From Rhodobacterales bacterium HKCCE3408 (lineage in GTDB: Bacteria > Pseudomonadota > Alphaproteobacteria > Rhodobacterales > Rhodobacteraceae), in contig WVSN01000004.1 of NCBI GenBank assembly GCA_015689705.1, forward strand, positions 62,001 to 126,000: 64,000 nt of DNA. The letters are read 5' to 3'. Both the position numbers and the translations under genes were made by a program. Numbering within the stretch: position 1 is the first letter of the stretch; every line of letters begins with the position of its first letter. A model generated the notes under the pieces. That model searched no databases. It was given only the letters and a program-made list of their open reading frames with translations, and was not told the DNA's origin. Of this stretch, positions 56,440-64,000 are shown one piece after another.

Positions 56440-57374
56440 GCAGCTATTCCATCACCGCACCCACCACGGCGCAGAAATGGGGCGCGGGCATCCTCGTCGT
56501 GCTCTACGCGGTCATCACCATCCTGCCGCTTCTGTGGATCGTCACGACCGGCTTCAAGTCGCAGAACGACGCCATCGCCTACCCGCCCTCGGTCCTGTTC
56601 GAGCCGACGCTGGAAGGTTACGTGAACCTCTTCACGACGCAGACCCGCATCTCGGACGAAGAGCTCGCAGAGAACCCGCCCGAGACATGGTACGACGAAA
56701 TCGCCGCCGACCGGGGCATGTCCATCGTCGGCCCGTCCCGCTTCGGCGGCCGGTTCCTGAACTCGGTCATCATTGGCTTCGGCTCGACCTTCCTGTCGGT
56801 CTTCCTCGGGACGCTCGCGGCCTACGCGTTCAGTCGGTACAAGGTGCCACTCAAGGACGACCTGCTGTTCTTCATCCTGTCGACCCGGATGATGCCGCCC
56901 ATCGCCGTGGCGATCCCGATCTTCCTGATGTTCCGCTCGCTTGGCCTGTCGGACACGCATCTGGGCATGATCCTGCTCTATACCGCAGTGAACTTGTCGC
57001 TCTCGGTCTGGCTCCTGAAAGGCTTCATCGACGAGATCCCGCGTGAATACGAGGAAGCGGCACTGATCGACGGCTACACGCGGTTCCAGGCCTTCGTGAA
57101 GGTCGTGCTGCCGCAGGCGGCGACCGGCATCGCGTCCACCGCGATTTTCTGCCTGATCTTCGCCTGGAACGAATACGCCTTCGCGGTGCTGCTGACCTCG
57201 GGCAACGCGCAGACCGCCCCGCCCTTCATCCCGACGATCATCGGCGTCACCGGGCAGGACTGGCCCGCCGTGGCCGCCGGCGCGACGATCTTCCTCGTCC
57301 CCGTCATGGTCTTCACCATCCTGCTGCGGAAACACCTCCTGCGCGGGATCACGTTCGGAGCGGTCCGCAAATGA
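56436..57374 (+). CDS. ABC transporter permease (MalG type)
   Basis: A 312-residue permease, six helices, coupling motif YEEAALIDGYTRFQAFVKVVLPQAATG. A periplasmic insert around residues 60-105 (RISDEELAENPPETWYDEI) is longer than in typical MalG proteins. It overlaps both neighbours by four bases (ATGA). Confidence 0.86.
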   Translation: MSSYSITAPTTAQKWGAGILVVLYAVITILPLLWIVTTGFKSQNDAIAYPPSVLFEPTLEGYVNLFTTQTRISDEELAENPPETWYDEIAADRGMSIVGPSRFGGRFLNSVIIGFGSTFLSVFLGTLAAYAFSRYKVPLKDDLLFFILSTRMMPPIAVAIPIFLMFRSLGLSDTHLGMILLYTAVNLSLSVWLLKGFIDEIPREYEEAALIDGYTRFQAFVKVVLPQAATGIASTAIFCLIFAWNEYAFAVLLTSGNAQTAPPFIPTIIGVTGQDWPAVAAGATIFLVPVMVFTILLRKHLLRGITFGAVRK

Positions 57375-57568
57375 GCACCTTTCTCAACGGTCTTCTCCGG
57401 TTCCGCCGCGGCCCCTGGGAAATGGTGGCCAGCATCCTCATCGCGATCGGCGTGGTCATGCTGATGCAGCCCTGGATCATGATCGCCTTCACCTATTCCT
57501 TTATCGTGACGCTCGTCGGCACCGTCATGTTCATCGTCGTCAGCCACTTCCCGGAGGACAGCCGATGA
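57371..57568 (+). CDS. 65-residue membrane protein within the ABC operon
   Basis: A tiny protein with an N-terminal amphipathic stretch (LNGLLRFRRGPWEM) and two adjacent hydrophobic helices (VASILIAIGVVMLMQPWIMI and FTYSFIVTLVGTVMFIVV). It overlaps the permease and GFA genes by four bases each, so it is translationally coupled to the transporter. Small membrane proteins with polyol transporters are known (GlpU of the rhizobial glycerol ABC system), but this one is shorter and I do not recognise its family. It may be an accessory subunit or regulator of the permease pair. Confidence 0.7.
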   Translation: MSTFLNGLLRFRRGPWEMVASILIAIGVVMLMQPWIMIAFTYSFIVTLVGTVMFIVVSHFPEDSR

Positions 57569-57966
57569 CACGTCATTCGACCTGTTCCTGCGGACAACTG
57601 ACCGCCGACGTGACCGGAGAGCCGTTCGCCGTCGCCCTGTGCTCCTGCGAGGAGTGCCAGCGCCGCACCGGGTCGGCCTTCGGCTTCAGCGGCTACTGGA
57701 TGGAGGAGAATGTCGCGATCTCGGGCGAGTCCAAGGCCTGGGCGCGGATATCGGCCGTTGGCCGCAGGCTCGAGTTCCACTTCTGCCCGACCTGCGGCTC
57801 GACGATCTGGTGGGTGGCGGAATTTCTCCCCGGTCGGATCGGTCTCGCACTCGGCAACATGGACCATGCCGGCCTGACCCCCGTTGTCCGCGTCTGGGAC
57901 AAGCGCCGGGCCGACTGGCTCGACCATCTCGACCGGATGGATGTCTTCGAGGAGGGGCGGCTCTGA
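57565..57966 (+). CDS. GFA family (CENP-V/GFA) zinc protein
   Basis: A 133-residue protein with the GFA zinc-binding pattern: CSCGQLTADV, CSCEECQRRTGSAFGF and FCPTCGSTIWW. The founding member (Gfa) was thought to speed the reaction of formaldehyde with glutathione, though most homologues have no assigned role. Here it lies inside a transporter operon, overlapping the 65-aa gene by four bases and the ATPase gene in TGATG. It may handle a reactive aldehyde or ketose-glutathione adduct made during catabolism of the imported compound. The family is confident, the role is not. Confidence 0.87.
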   Translation: MTRHSTCSCGQLTADVTGEPFAVALCSCEECQRRTGSAFGFSGYWMEENVAISGESKAWARISAVGRRLEFHFCPTCGSTIWWVAEFLPGRIGLALGNMDHAGLTPVVRVWDKRRADWLDHLDRMDVFEEGRL

Positions 57967-59063
57967 TGGCGCAGATCCGGATCGAGAACCTCAGAAAAGA
58001 CTTCGGCAGTTTCACCGCCGTCCAGTCCTCGAGCTTCACCATCGAGGATGGCGAATTCTTCATGCTGCTCGGACCGTCTGGCTGCGGCAAGACGACGACG
58101 CTGCGGATGATGGCCGGGCTCGAACTGCCGACCTCGGGGCACATCTTCCTCGACGGTGACGACGTCGCCGACAGACCGGCCAGCAAGCGCGATATCGCCT
58201 TTGTCTTCCAGATGTTCGCGCTCTACCCGCACATGAACGTGCGCCGGAACATCTCCTACCCGCTCGTCAGCCAGGGGATGAACCGGGCGGAGGTGAAGCG
58301 CCGGGTCGAAGAAGTCGCCGGCATCCTCGGCATCGAGGATATCCTGTCGAAGCCGGTCGGCGGTCTGTCCGGCGGCGACCGGCAGCGCGTCGCGCTCGGA
58401 CGCGCCATCGTGCGCCGGCCAAAGGCCTTCTTCATGGACGAGCCGCTCGGCGCGCTGGATGCCGAGTTCCGCGAACACATGGCGCAGGAACTGCGCGCCC
58501 TGCACGATCGGATGGGCGCGACGACGGTCTATGTCACGCATGACCAACTCGAAGCGATGCAGATGGGCGACAAGATCGTGGTCATGAACCACGGCGTCGT
58601 CGAACAGTTCGGCGTGCCGCAGGATATCTACGACTGGCCAGCCACGCTGTTCGTCGCGGGGTTCATCGGGTCGCCGCCGATGAACGTGCTGGAATTCGAC
58701 GGGATGGTCGGAAGCGGGTCGGACCATGTGATGCTCGGCGACGCGCGGATCGAGGTGCCGCGCCAGCTTGCCGGGGCGCACGGCGCCCTTGGTCTGGGGG
58801 TGCGACCCGAGAACGTCCATCTCGACGAGGCCGGCCCCTATCGCGGGCGGATCACCGCGACCGAGTATCTCGGCACCACGCAGATCGTGACGCTCGACAC
58901 CGCGCATGGCGAGGTGAAGGCGCGCATCCCCTCCGACCGGCCGGCCAGAACGGGTCAGACGGTCGGGCTCCGCTTCGAAGCCGGCGCCATCACGCTGTTC
59001 GACATGGCCAGCGGCCGCGCCCTCCTCTCCGAGGCCAACCGGGAGGTGCTGCATCATGGCTGA
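57966..59063 (+). CDS. ABC transporter ATP-binding protein (first of two)
   Basis: A 365-residue MalK/UgpC-type ATPase: Walker A LLGPSGCGKTT, signature LSGGDRQRVALGRAI, Walker B FFMDEPLGALD, switch YVTHDQLEAM, and a C-terminal TOBE/regulatory domain (GLGVRPENVHLDE). Two different ATPases in one operon imply a heterodimer, as in the rhizobial glycerol transporter GlpST. The start is TGATG-coupled to the GFA gene. Confidence 0.87.
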   Translation: MAQIRIENLRKDFGSFTAVQSSSFTIEDGEFFMLLGPSGCGKTTTLRMMAGLELPTSGHIFLDGDDVADRPASKRDIAFVFQMFALYPHMNVRRNISYPLVSQGMNRAEVKRRVEEVAGILGIEDILSKPVGGLSGGDRQRVALGRAIVRRPKAFFMDEPLGALDAEFREHMAQELRALHDRMGATTVYVTHDQLEAMQMGDKIVVMNHGVVEQFGVPQDIYDWPATLFVAGFIGSPPMNVLEFDGMVGSGSDHVMLGDARIEVPRQLAGAHGALGLGVRPENVHLDEAGPYRGRITATEYLGTTQIVTLDTAHGEVKARIPSDRPARTGQTVGLRFEAGAITLFDMASGRALLSEANREVLHHG

Positions 59064-60051
59064 GCTTTCGCTTCACGGGGTCACCAAGCGCTACGGCGAC
59101 ACGGTCGCGCTCGACGATGTCAGCATGACGGTGCCGGACGGCTCGTTCGTCGTGCTTCTCGGCCCGACCGGGGCAGGCAAGACCACCACGCTGCGCGTCG
59201 TCTCGGGGCTCGACTCGCCCGAGGCCGGCGATATCCGCATCGGAGGCGAGTCGGTGACGTCCCGGACGCCGGCCGAGCGGAACGTCGCGATGGTGTTCCA
59301 GCAATACTCGCTCTACCCGCACCTCACGGTGCGCGAGAACCTCGCCTTCCCGCTCAAATCCCCCCTGCTCCGGACACCGCCAGCCGAGATCGAGCGCAAG
59401 GTCGGCGCGGTGGCCGAGATGCTCCAGATCAGCCACAAGCTCGGCAACAAGTCGACCGAGCTGTCGGGCGGCGAGATGCAGCGCGTCTCGATCGGCCGGG
59501 CGCTGGTGCGCGAACCGGCGGCCTTCCTGATGGACGAGCCGCTCAGCTCTCTCGATGCCAAGCTCCGCGCCGATCTCAGGGTCGAACTGAAGACCATCCA
59601 GGCCGAGCGCGGGACGACGTTCCTCTACGTGACGCACGACCAGATCGAGGCGATGACGATGGCGACGCATGTCGGCGTGCTCGATCACGGGCGGCTCGTT
59701 CAGTTCGCCAGCCCGCGGGAGATCTACGAAAACCCGGTCAGCATCTACGCCGCGAGCCGTCTCGGCCAGCCGCGGATCAACATCCTACCCGCGGACCTCT
59801 TCGGCCAGGCCCCGCCGGGCGCAAAGTCGATCGGGCTGCGGCCCGAGCAGATCCGGCAGGGTGAAGGCGAGGAAAGCCTCGTCACGCGGGTCGAACGCCT
59901 GGGCGACGAGACGCGCCTGCACCTGAATTTCCGCGAGCATGACCTCGTCACCACGGTCGCGGCCCATTCCGGGCTGCGAGCGGGCGATGTCGTACGCATA
60001 CGGCCCGAGCGGCCATTCTATTTCGACGCCTCTGGCGCCCGCACCCACTGA
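59056..60051 (+). CDS. ABC transporter ATP-binding protein (second of two)
   Basis: A 331-residue ATPase with Walker A LLGPTGAGKTT, signature LSGGEMQRVSIGRAL, Walker B FLMDEPLSSLD and switch YVTHDQIEAM. It overlaps the first ATPase gene by eight bases. It has a shorter C-terminal domain than its partner (GLRPEQIRQGEGEE). The pair would energise the MalF/MalG-type permeases. Confidence 0.87.
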   Translation: MAELSLHGVTKRYGDTVALDDVSMTVPDGSFVVLLGPTGAGKTTTLRVVSGLDSPEAGDIRIGGESVTSRTPAERNVAMVFQQYSLYPHLTVRENLAFPLKSPLLRTPPAEIERKVGAVAEMLQISHKLGNKSTELSGGEMQRVSIGRALVREPAAFLMDEPLSSLDAKLRADLRVELKTIQAERGTTFLYVTHDQIEAMTMATHVGVLDHGRLVQFASPREIYENPVSIYAASRLGQPRINILPADLFGQAPPGAKSIGLRPEQIRQGEGEESLVTRVERLGDETRLHLNFREHDLVTTVAAHSGLRAGDVVRIRPERPFYFDASGARTH

Positions 60052-60062
60052 CGGAGGAGACA

Positions 60063-61718
60063 ATGGCCCAGTTCATCAATCGCAAGGAAGACATTGTCGC
60101 CGAGGCCGTCGACGGGCTGATCGCGATGTCGGGTGGTCGCCTCGCCCGGCTGGACGGCTACCCGCATATCCGGGTCGTGCTGCGCACCGACTGGGACAAG
60201 TCGAAGGTGGCGCTGGTCTCCGGCGGCGGATCGGGGCACGAGCCGAGCCATGCGGGCTTCGTCGGCGAGGGCATGCTGACGGCGGCGGTCTGCGGCGACG
60301 TCTTCGCCTCGCCGTCGGTCGATGCGGTTCTCGCGGGCATCCTCGCCGTCACCGGCCCCGCCGGCTGCCTGCTGATCGTGAAGAACTACACCGGCGACCG
60401 GCTGAATTTCGGCCTCGCAGCCGAGCGGGCGCGGGCCTTCGGGTTGCGCGTATCCATGGTCATCGTCGACGACGACGTCGCCCTGCCCGACCTGCCGCAG
60501 GCGCGCGGCGTTGCCGGGACGCTCTTCGTTCACAAGATCGCCGGCGCACTGGCTGAGAACGGCGCCGATCTCGACGCGGTGACCCGGGCGGCCGAGCGCG
60601 TCATCGCCGGCACCCGGTCCATCGGCATGTCGCTCGATACCTGCACGATCCCGGGGGCACAGAAGGATGCCCGCATTCCCGCCGGCAAGGCAGAACTCGG
60701 GCTCGGCATCCACGGCGAGGCCGGCGTGGAGCAGGTCGACTACAGCGATGCGCAGACCGCGATGGAGATGGTGACCAGCCGGCTCGCCGCGGTGATGGAG
60801 CCCGGGCGGCGCTACGTGGCGCTTCTGAACAACCTCGGCGGCGCCTCAGTGCTGGAGATGCAGGTCCTCGCGCACGAGGTCCGGCAATCTGCCATCGCCG
60901 GGCAGCTCGATTTCATCGTCGGACCGGCCACGATGATGACGTCGCTGGAGATGCGGGGCTTCTCGCTGTCGGTCTACGACGCCACGACAGACGACCTGAT
61001 GGCGCTGCAATCCAAGACGCCACTCGCGGCCTGGCCGGGCGTCAACCGGATCGCCGACGTCGCGGTGATCGACCTGCCTGACGGCCTGCGCCCAATCAAG
61101 CCGATCCCGTCCGCTCATCCGGCCACGCGGGACTTCATCATCCGCTGCTGCGAAAGCCTGATCGCGGTCGAGAACTATCTCAACAAGCTCGATGCACGCA
61201 CAGGCGACGGCGACACCGGCAGCACGCTGGCGACGGCCGCGCGCGCCCTGATCGCGGCGATCGACGATCTGCCGCTTGCCGATCACACGCAGCTCTACCG
61301 CGCCATCGGGCTGGAACTCAGCCAGACGATGGGCGGGTCCTCGGGTGTTCTGCTGGCGATCTTCTTCGCTGCCGCCGGCGACGCCGCCTCCAGTGGCCAG
61401 TCGATGGTCGCCTCGCTGCAGGCGGGCCTTGCCCGGATGCAGGAGATCGGCGGCGCGCAGGCCGGCGACCGGACCATGGTCGACGCGCTCGAACCCGCGC
61501 TCGCCGCCCTGCCCGACGGTGTCGAGGCGGCGGCCCGTGCCGCGCGCGAAGGCGCCAACCGGACCGCCGATATCGCCACGGCCCGGGCTGGCCGGTCGGC
61601 CTATCTCAGCGCGGAGCAGCTGCGTGGTCAGATCGATCCCGGCGCCGAAGCCGTTGCGCACCTGTTCGAATACCTCGCGACCGACGCAGAGGCGATGCGG
61701 CAGGCTTCCAGCGAATAG
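60063..61718 (+). CDS. Dihydroxyacetone kinase family protein (DhaK-DhaL fusion)
   Basis: A 551-residue ATP-dependent kinase. The N-terminal DhaK domain has VALVSGGGSGHEPSHAG and the covalent substrate-binding His217 (LGLGIHGEAGV). The C-terminal DhaL domain has the ATP/Mg motif DARTGDGDTGSTLA and MGGSSGVLLAIFF. It phosphorylates dihydroxyacetone or a related ketose such as erythrulose, forming a Schiff-like hemiaminal with the His. It is the last gene of the LacI-controlled operon, 11 bases after the second ATPase. The kinase suggests the imported compound is a triose/tetrose ketose or an alcohol oxidised to one. Confidence 0.88.
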   Translation: MAQFINRKEDIVAEAVDGLIAMSGGRLARLDGYPHIRVVLRTDWDKSKVALVSGGGSGHEPSHAGFVGEGMLTAAVCGDVFASPSVDAVLAGILAVTGPAGCLLIVKNYTGDRLNFGLAAERARAFGLRVSMVIVDDDVALPDLPQARGVAGTLFVHKIAGALAENGADLDAVTRAAERVIAGTRSIGMSLDTCTIPGAQKDARIPAGKAELGLGIHGEAGVEQVDYSDAQTAMEMVTSRLAAVMEPGRRYVALLNNLGGASVLEMQVLAHEVRQSAIAGQLDFIVGPATMMTSLEMRGFSLSVYDATTDDLMALQSKTPLAAWPGVNRIADVAVIDLPDGLRPIKPIPSAHPATRDFIIRCCESLIAVENYLNKLDARTGDGDTGSTLATAARALIAAIDDLPLADHTQLYRAIGLELSQTMGGSSGVLLAIFFAAAGDAASSGQSMVASLQAGLARMQEIGGAQAGDRTMVDALEPALAALPDGVEAAARAAREGANRTADIATARAGRSAYLSAEQLRGQIDPGAEAVAHLFEYLATDAEAMRQASSE

Positions 61719-61823
61719 GGTCGGCGCGGGTGCATCCAATCGCTTGAACGCTGCAAACGGGATTGGGTCCCGGGTCAGGGCAGGCTAGCTTGCCGCGATG
61801 ATCGCCCGACCGGAGACCGACGC
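61719..61823. other. 105-base gap between kinase and ligase operons
   Basis: The gap contains an imperfect inverted repeat (CCAATC near 61736 / GATTGG near 61763) and the ligase ribosome binding site GGAG. No strong terminator or promoter is recognisable, but the change of function suggests a transcription unit boundary. Confidence 0.4.
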
Positions 61824-63308
61824 GTGACCGAGACCGTTCTGCGCATGATCGAGGCGCATGCCCGCGCAGGGCGTGGAATAGCGTTATCCGGGCCTGGCGC
61901 GGTCGAGGCCAGCTATGCGGATCTTTTCGCTGGCATTGCCGCGCGCGCAAAGTCGCTCGGTGATGAAGAGGCGATCGTTCTCGTGGCCTCGCGCCAGCCC
62001 GAAGCGGCGGTCTGGCTGCTCGCGGGTCTCGCGGCTGGCTGTACGGTTCTGCCGTTCGACCCGCGACAGGGGGCGGGGCGTCTTTCCTCTATTCTCTCGC
62101 GCTTCGCCGATCCGCTCGTCGCCTGTGACCGGACCGGCGCCGCGCTGATCGGCCGGGTGGAGGGCGGCCAGCAGTATCGGGCCGCACAACTCGACGACGA
62201 CGTGCCACCGCCCCGGCAGAAGGCCGAATCCATGGCCCTGCCCGGTCCTGCCATCGTCCTGGCGACCTCCGGTTCCACCGGTCAAAGCAAGCTCGTGCCG
62301 ATCCCGGAAACGGAGCTTCTGGACCGCGCGGGGATCGAACGGGACTGGTTCGGTCTGGGCAGCGCAGACGTCACGCTCGGCCTGCTGCCATGGTCGTTCG
62401 ATGTCGGGCTGACGCAGCTGTTCAGCACCCTTCTGACGGGCGCGCGGCACCACCTCGTCGCCTCCTGGCTGCCTCAGGACATCGCATCGGCGGCATCGGG
62501 TTCCGGGGCGAGCGGCATGGCGGCAACGCCCGCCATCTGGTCGACGCTGCTTGCGCTCGATCCCGGCCACCCGGCCTGGGCCGCGCTGGCCGGGCTTCGC
62601 TTCGCCACTGTCTCGGGCGGCGATATCGGGGCCGAGGCCGTCCTCGAGGTCGATCGTCGTCTCGGGGGCGGCAAGCTCTTCAAGACCTATGGCCAGACCG
62701 AGTTCTTCCGCATCACCTCTCTCCGGCCCGAGCAGCTTCCCGGCGCGCCCGGCAGCGTCGGTCCGGGCTATCCCGGCGTGCGGATCGAGATCCGCGACGA
62801 CGAAGATCAACCCTGTCCGCCCAGTGTCCCCGGCGAGGTCGTGGCCTCCGGCGCGGGACGGATGCCGGGCTATCTGGGCGAAGCCGCAGCGGCAGACGGC
62901 CCGCACCGCACCGGCGATATCGGCCGGATCGACGCCGACGGCCGGCTGACGCTTCTGGGGCGGCGGGATACGCTCATCAAGCGGATGGACCAGCGCGTCC
63001 ATCTCGAGGAACTCGAAGCGCAGGCCCGGGCTGCGGTGGGCGCGACGGTGATCTTCACGGTCCCGCGTGACGGAGCATTCTCCGGCCAGCTGGTCGCCTG
63101 CCTGTCCGACCCGGCCTGGTCCGGGCACGAAACCGAGCTGGTCAAGCGTCTGCGGCCGGTTCTTGCGGCACCGTTCCTGCCCGACCGGGTGCACTGGATC
63201 GAGGCGCTTCCACAGACCGCGACGGGCAAGCCCGACCGTGTGCGGCTTGCCGCTTATCTCGAAAATCTCAAACAAACGCCTTTAAATGGTCCCGCTGAAC
63301 GGGCTTAG
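61824..63308 (+). CDS. AMP-dependent acyl/aminoacyl ligase (carrier-protein loading type)
   Basis: A 494-residue adenylate-forming enzyme with core motif VLATSGSTGQSKLVPI (residues 145-160), TYGQTEFFRITSL, HRTGDIGRID and a C-terminal Lys in QTATGKPDRVRL. The start is GTG 61824, GGAG eight bases upstream. Followed within 33 bases by a carrier protein and then a PLP decarboxylase, it should activate an acid or amino acid and load it on the carrier. The trio resembles the acyl-CoA ligase / carrier / decarboxylase sets associated with exosortase A clusters in other bacteria, but no exosortase is visible here. Confidence 0.82.
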   Translation: MTETVLRMIEAHARAGRGIALSGPGAVEASYADLFAGIAARAKSLGDEEAIVLVASRQPEAAVWLLAGLAAGCTVLPFDPRQGAGRLSSILSRFADPLVACDRTGAALIGRVEGGQQYRAAQLDDDVPPPRQKAESMALPGPAIVLATSGSTGQSKLVPIPETELLDRAGIERDWFGLGSADVTLGLLPWSFDVGLTQLFSTLLTGARHHLVASWLPQDIASAASGSGASGMAATPAIWSTLLALDPGHPAWAALAGLRFATVSGGDIGAEAVLEVDRRLGGGKLFKTYGQTEFFRITSLRPEQLPGAPGSVGPGYPGVRIEIRDDEDQPCPPSVPGEVVASGAGRMPGYLGEAAAADGPHRTGDIGRIDADGRLTLLGRRDTLIKRMDQRVHLEELEAQARAAVGATVIFTVPRDGAFSGQLVACLSDPAWSGHETELVKRLRPVLAAPFLPDRVHWIEALPQTATGKPDRVRLAAYLENLKQTPLNGPAERA

Positions 63309-63341
63309 GTCTTGCGGGTGTTAATCAGTTTGCTGGATTCG

Positions 63342-63584
63342 ATGCAGGACGAACAGGATTACAGGATCGTTGATTTCTTCCGGGATTATGCCGGGGTCGA
63401 CATGTCGGAGATTTCGCGCTCGGACCCGCTGTTTTCCAGCGGTCTGGTCGACAGCATGACGCTGATCGAACTACTCGCCTTTCTCGAGGCGGAGTTCGGC
63501 GTTGAGGTGTCGATGGCCGACCTGCGGCTTGACGATATCGATACGCTGGACGGCATCTCGAGCTATATTTCCGGATCAAGGTGA
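63342..63584 (+). CDS. Acyl/peptidyl carrier protein
   Basis: An 80-residue carrier protein with phosphopantetheine Ser38 in SSGLVDSMTLIELLAFLE and a helix DIDTLDGISSYI at the end. The start is uncertain: ATG 63342 gives the usual length; TTG 63312 or GTG 63318 would add up to ten residues. Placed between a ligase and a PLP decarboxylase, it probably carries the activated substrate. Confidence 0.86.
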   Translation: MQDEQDYRIVDFFRDYAGVDMSEISRSDPLFSSGLVDSMTLIELLAFLEAEFGVEVSMADLRLDDIDTLDGISSYISGSR

Positions 63585-63589
63585 TCCGG

Positions 63590-64000
63590 ATGGACAAGCG
63601 GAGCGATACGGTCGATCTCGATCTCGACCCGGTTTGGGACCGCGCGGTGCACGCTGCGGCCGAGGTTCATCCCACGCCGTTCTACATCTATCGATCCGAC
63701 CTGATCGAAGCCCGCGCGGACGATCTGCGCGCCGTCTTCCCGCCGGGTGTCGCACTGCAATACGCGGTCAAGACCAACCCCAATCCAAGCCTTCTGCGGC
63801 ATCTTGAACCGCTGGTTGAACGGCTCGATGTGTCCTCGGCCGGCGAAATGCGCCTGGCGCTGGCGGCGGGCTGGCCCGCGTCGCGGCTTCGCTTCACCGG
63901 CCCGGCCAAGAGCGACGCGGAGCTTGCCGCGGCCGTGGCCGCGGGCATCGGCGGCATCGTGATCGAACATCCCGACGAGGCGCGGGACGTCGACGCGCTG
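63590..64000 (+). CDS. PLP-dependent decarboxylase, fold type III (3' end outside window)
   Basis: The first 137 residues of a diaminopimelate/ornithine decarboxylase-like enzyme. Lys61 in LQYAVKTNPNP is the Schiff-base Lys of alanine-racemase-fold enzymes, and RLDVSSAGEMRLAL and RFTGPAKSDAEL fit the barrel. The ATG follows AAGGTG and lies six bases after the carrier stop; GTG 63581, overlapping the stop, is an alternative. It is likely co-transcribed with the ligase and carrier genes. Whether it acts on a free or carrier-bound amino acid is unknown. Confidence 0.85.
   Translation, partial: MDKRSDTVDLDLDPVWDRAVHAAAEVHPTPFYIYRSDLIEARADDLRAVFPPGVALQYAVKTNPNPSLLRHLEPLVERLDVSSAGEMRLALAAGWPASRLRFTGPAKSDAELAAAVAAGIGGIVIEHPDEARDVDAL

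Overview
The window is a high-GC, gene-dense chromosomal segment of an alphaproteobacterium, most likely a member of the Rhodobacterales (Roseobacter/Paracoccus type). The reasons are the ccoNOQP-ccoGHIS cytochrome cbb3 block beside an FnrL-type regulator and hemN, the combination of MttB-family and dimethylglycine-dehydrogenase-like genes, a Hint-domain protein of a type common in the group, and a urea ABC transporter. No rRNA, tRNA, CRISPR array, insertion sequence or phage gene was seen. Genes are tightly packed, with many ATGA overlaps, and no gene-free stretch exceeds 200 bases.

Layout. 1-6.9 kb, + strand: the end of a dimethylglycine/sarcosine-dehydrogenase-like gene, an MttB-family methyltransferase, a TetR regulator, a DAO-family FAD oxidase, a beta-hydroxyacid-dehydrogenase-like enzyme, then dxr of the MEP isoprenoid pathway. 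This reads as catabolism of a methylated amine with an isoprenoid gene at its end. 6.9-13.6 kb, - strand: a transglutaminase / circularly permuted ATP-grasp + alpha-E / transglutaminase-DUF2126 operon, a conserved peptide-modification system of unknown product. 13.7-20 kb: a homocysteine methyltransferase, a Hint-domain protein, katG divergent from oxyR, and a LysR regulator. 20-26.1 kb, + strand: urtABCDE, with a sigma-54-like palindrome upstream and an apparent ATA start on urtC, followed by a hybrid histidine kinase. 28.6-32.6 kb, - strand: a YnjBCD-type ABC importer. 32.6-41.1 kb: pobA with an AraC regulator, and a hydroxycinnamate cluster (acyl-CoA dehydrogenase, amidohydrolase, crotonase, feruloyl-CoA synthase, SDR, MarR). 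Together these could turn p-coumarate into 4-hydroxybenzoate and then protocatechuate. 41.2-51.5 kb: ccoS-I-H-G, ccoP-Q-O-N, fnrL (all - strand) and hemN (+ strand), with three FNR boxes. 51.5-52.8 kb: a LysR gene divergent from a DUF4242 gene. 52.8-61.7 kb: a LacI regulator divergent from an ABC importer operon that contains a 65-aa membrane protein, a GFA-family zinc protein, two ATPases and a dihydroxyacetone-kinase-family enzyme, controlled by a pair of near-identical palindromes. 61.8-64 kb: an acyl/aminoacyl-AMP ligase, a carrier protein and a PLP decarboxylase. This is the start of an uncharacterised biosynthetic cluster that runs off the window.

The segments most likely to hold undescribed biology are the truncated ligase/carrier/decarboxylase cluster at the right edge, the LacI-DhaK transport operon with its unusual passenger genes, and the ATP-grasp/alpha-E/transglutaminase operon. 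All functions are inferred from motifs and remembered family features. No database search was run.
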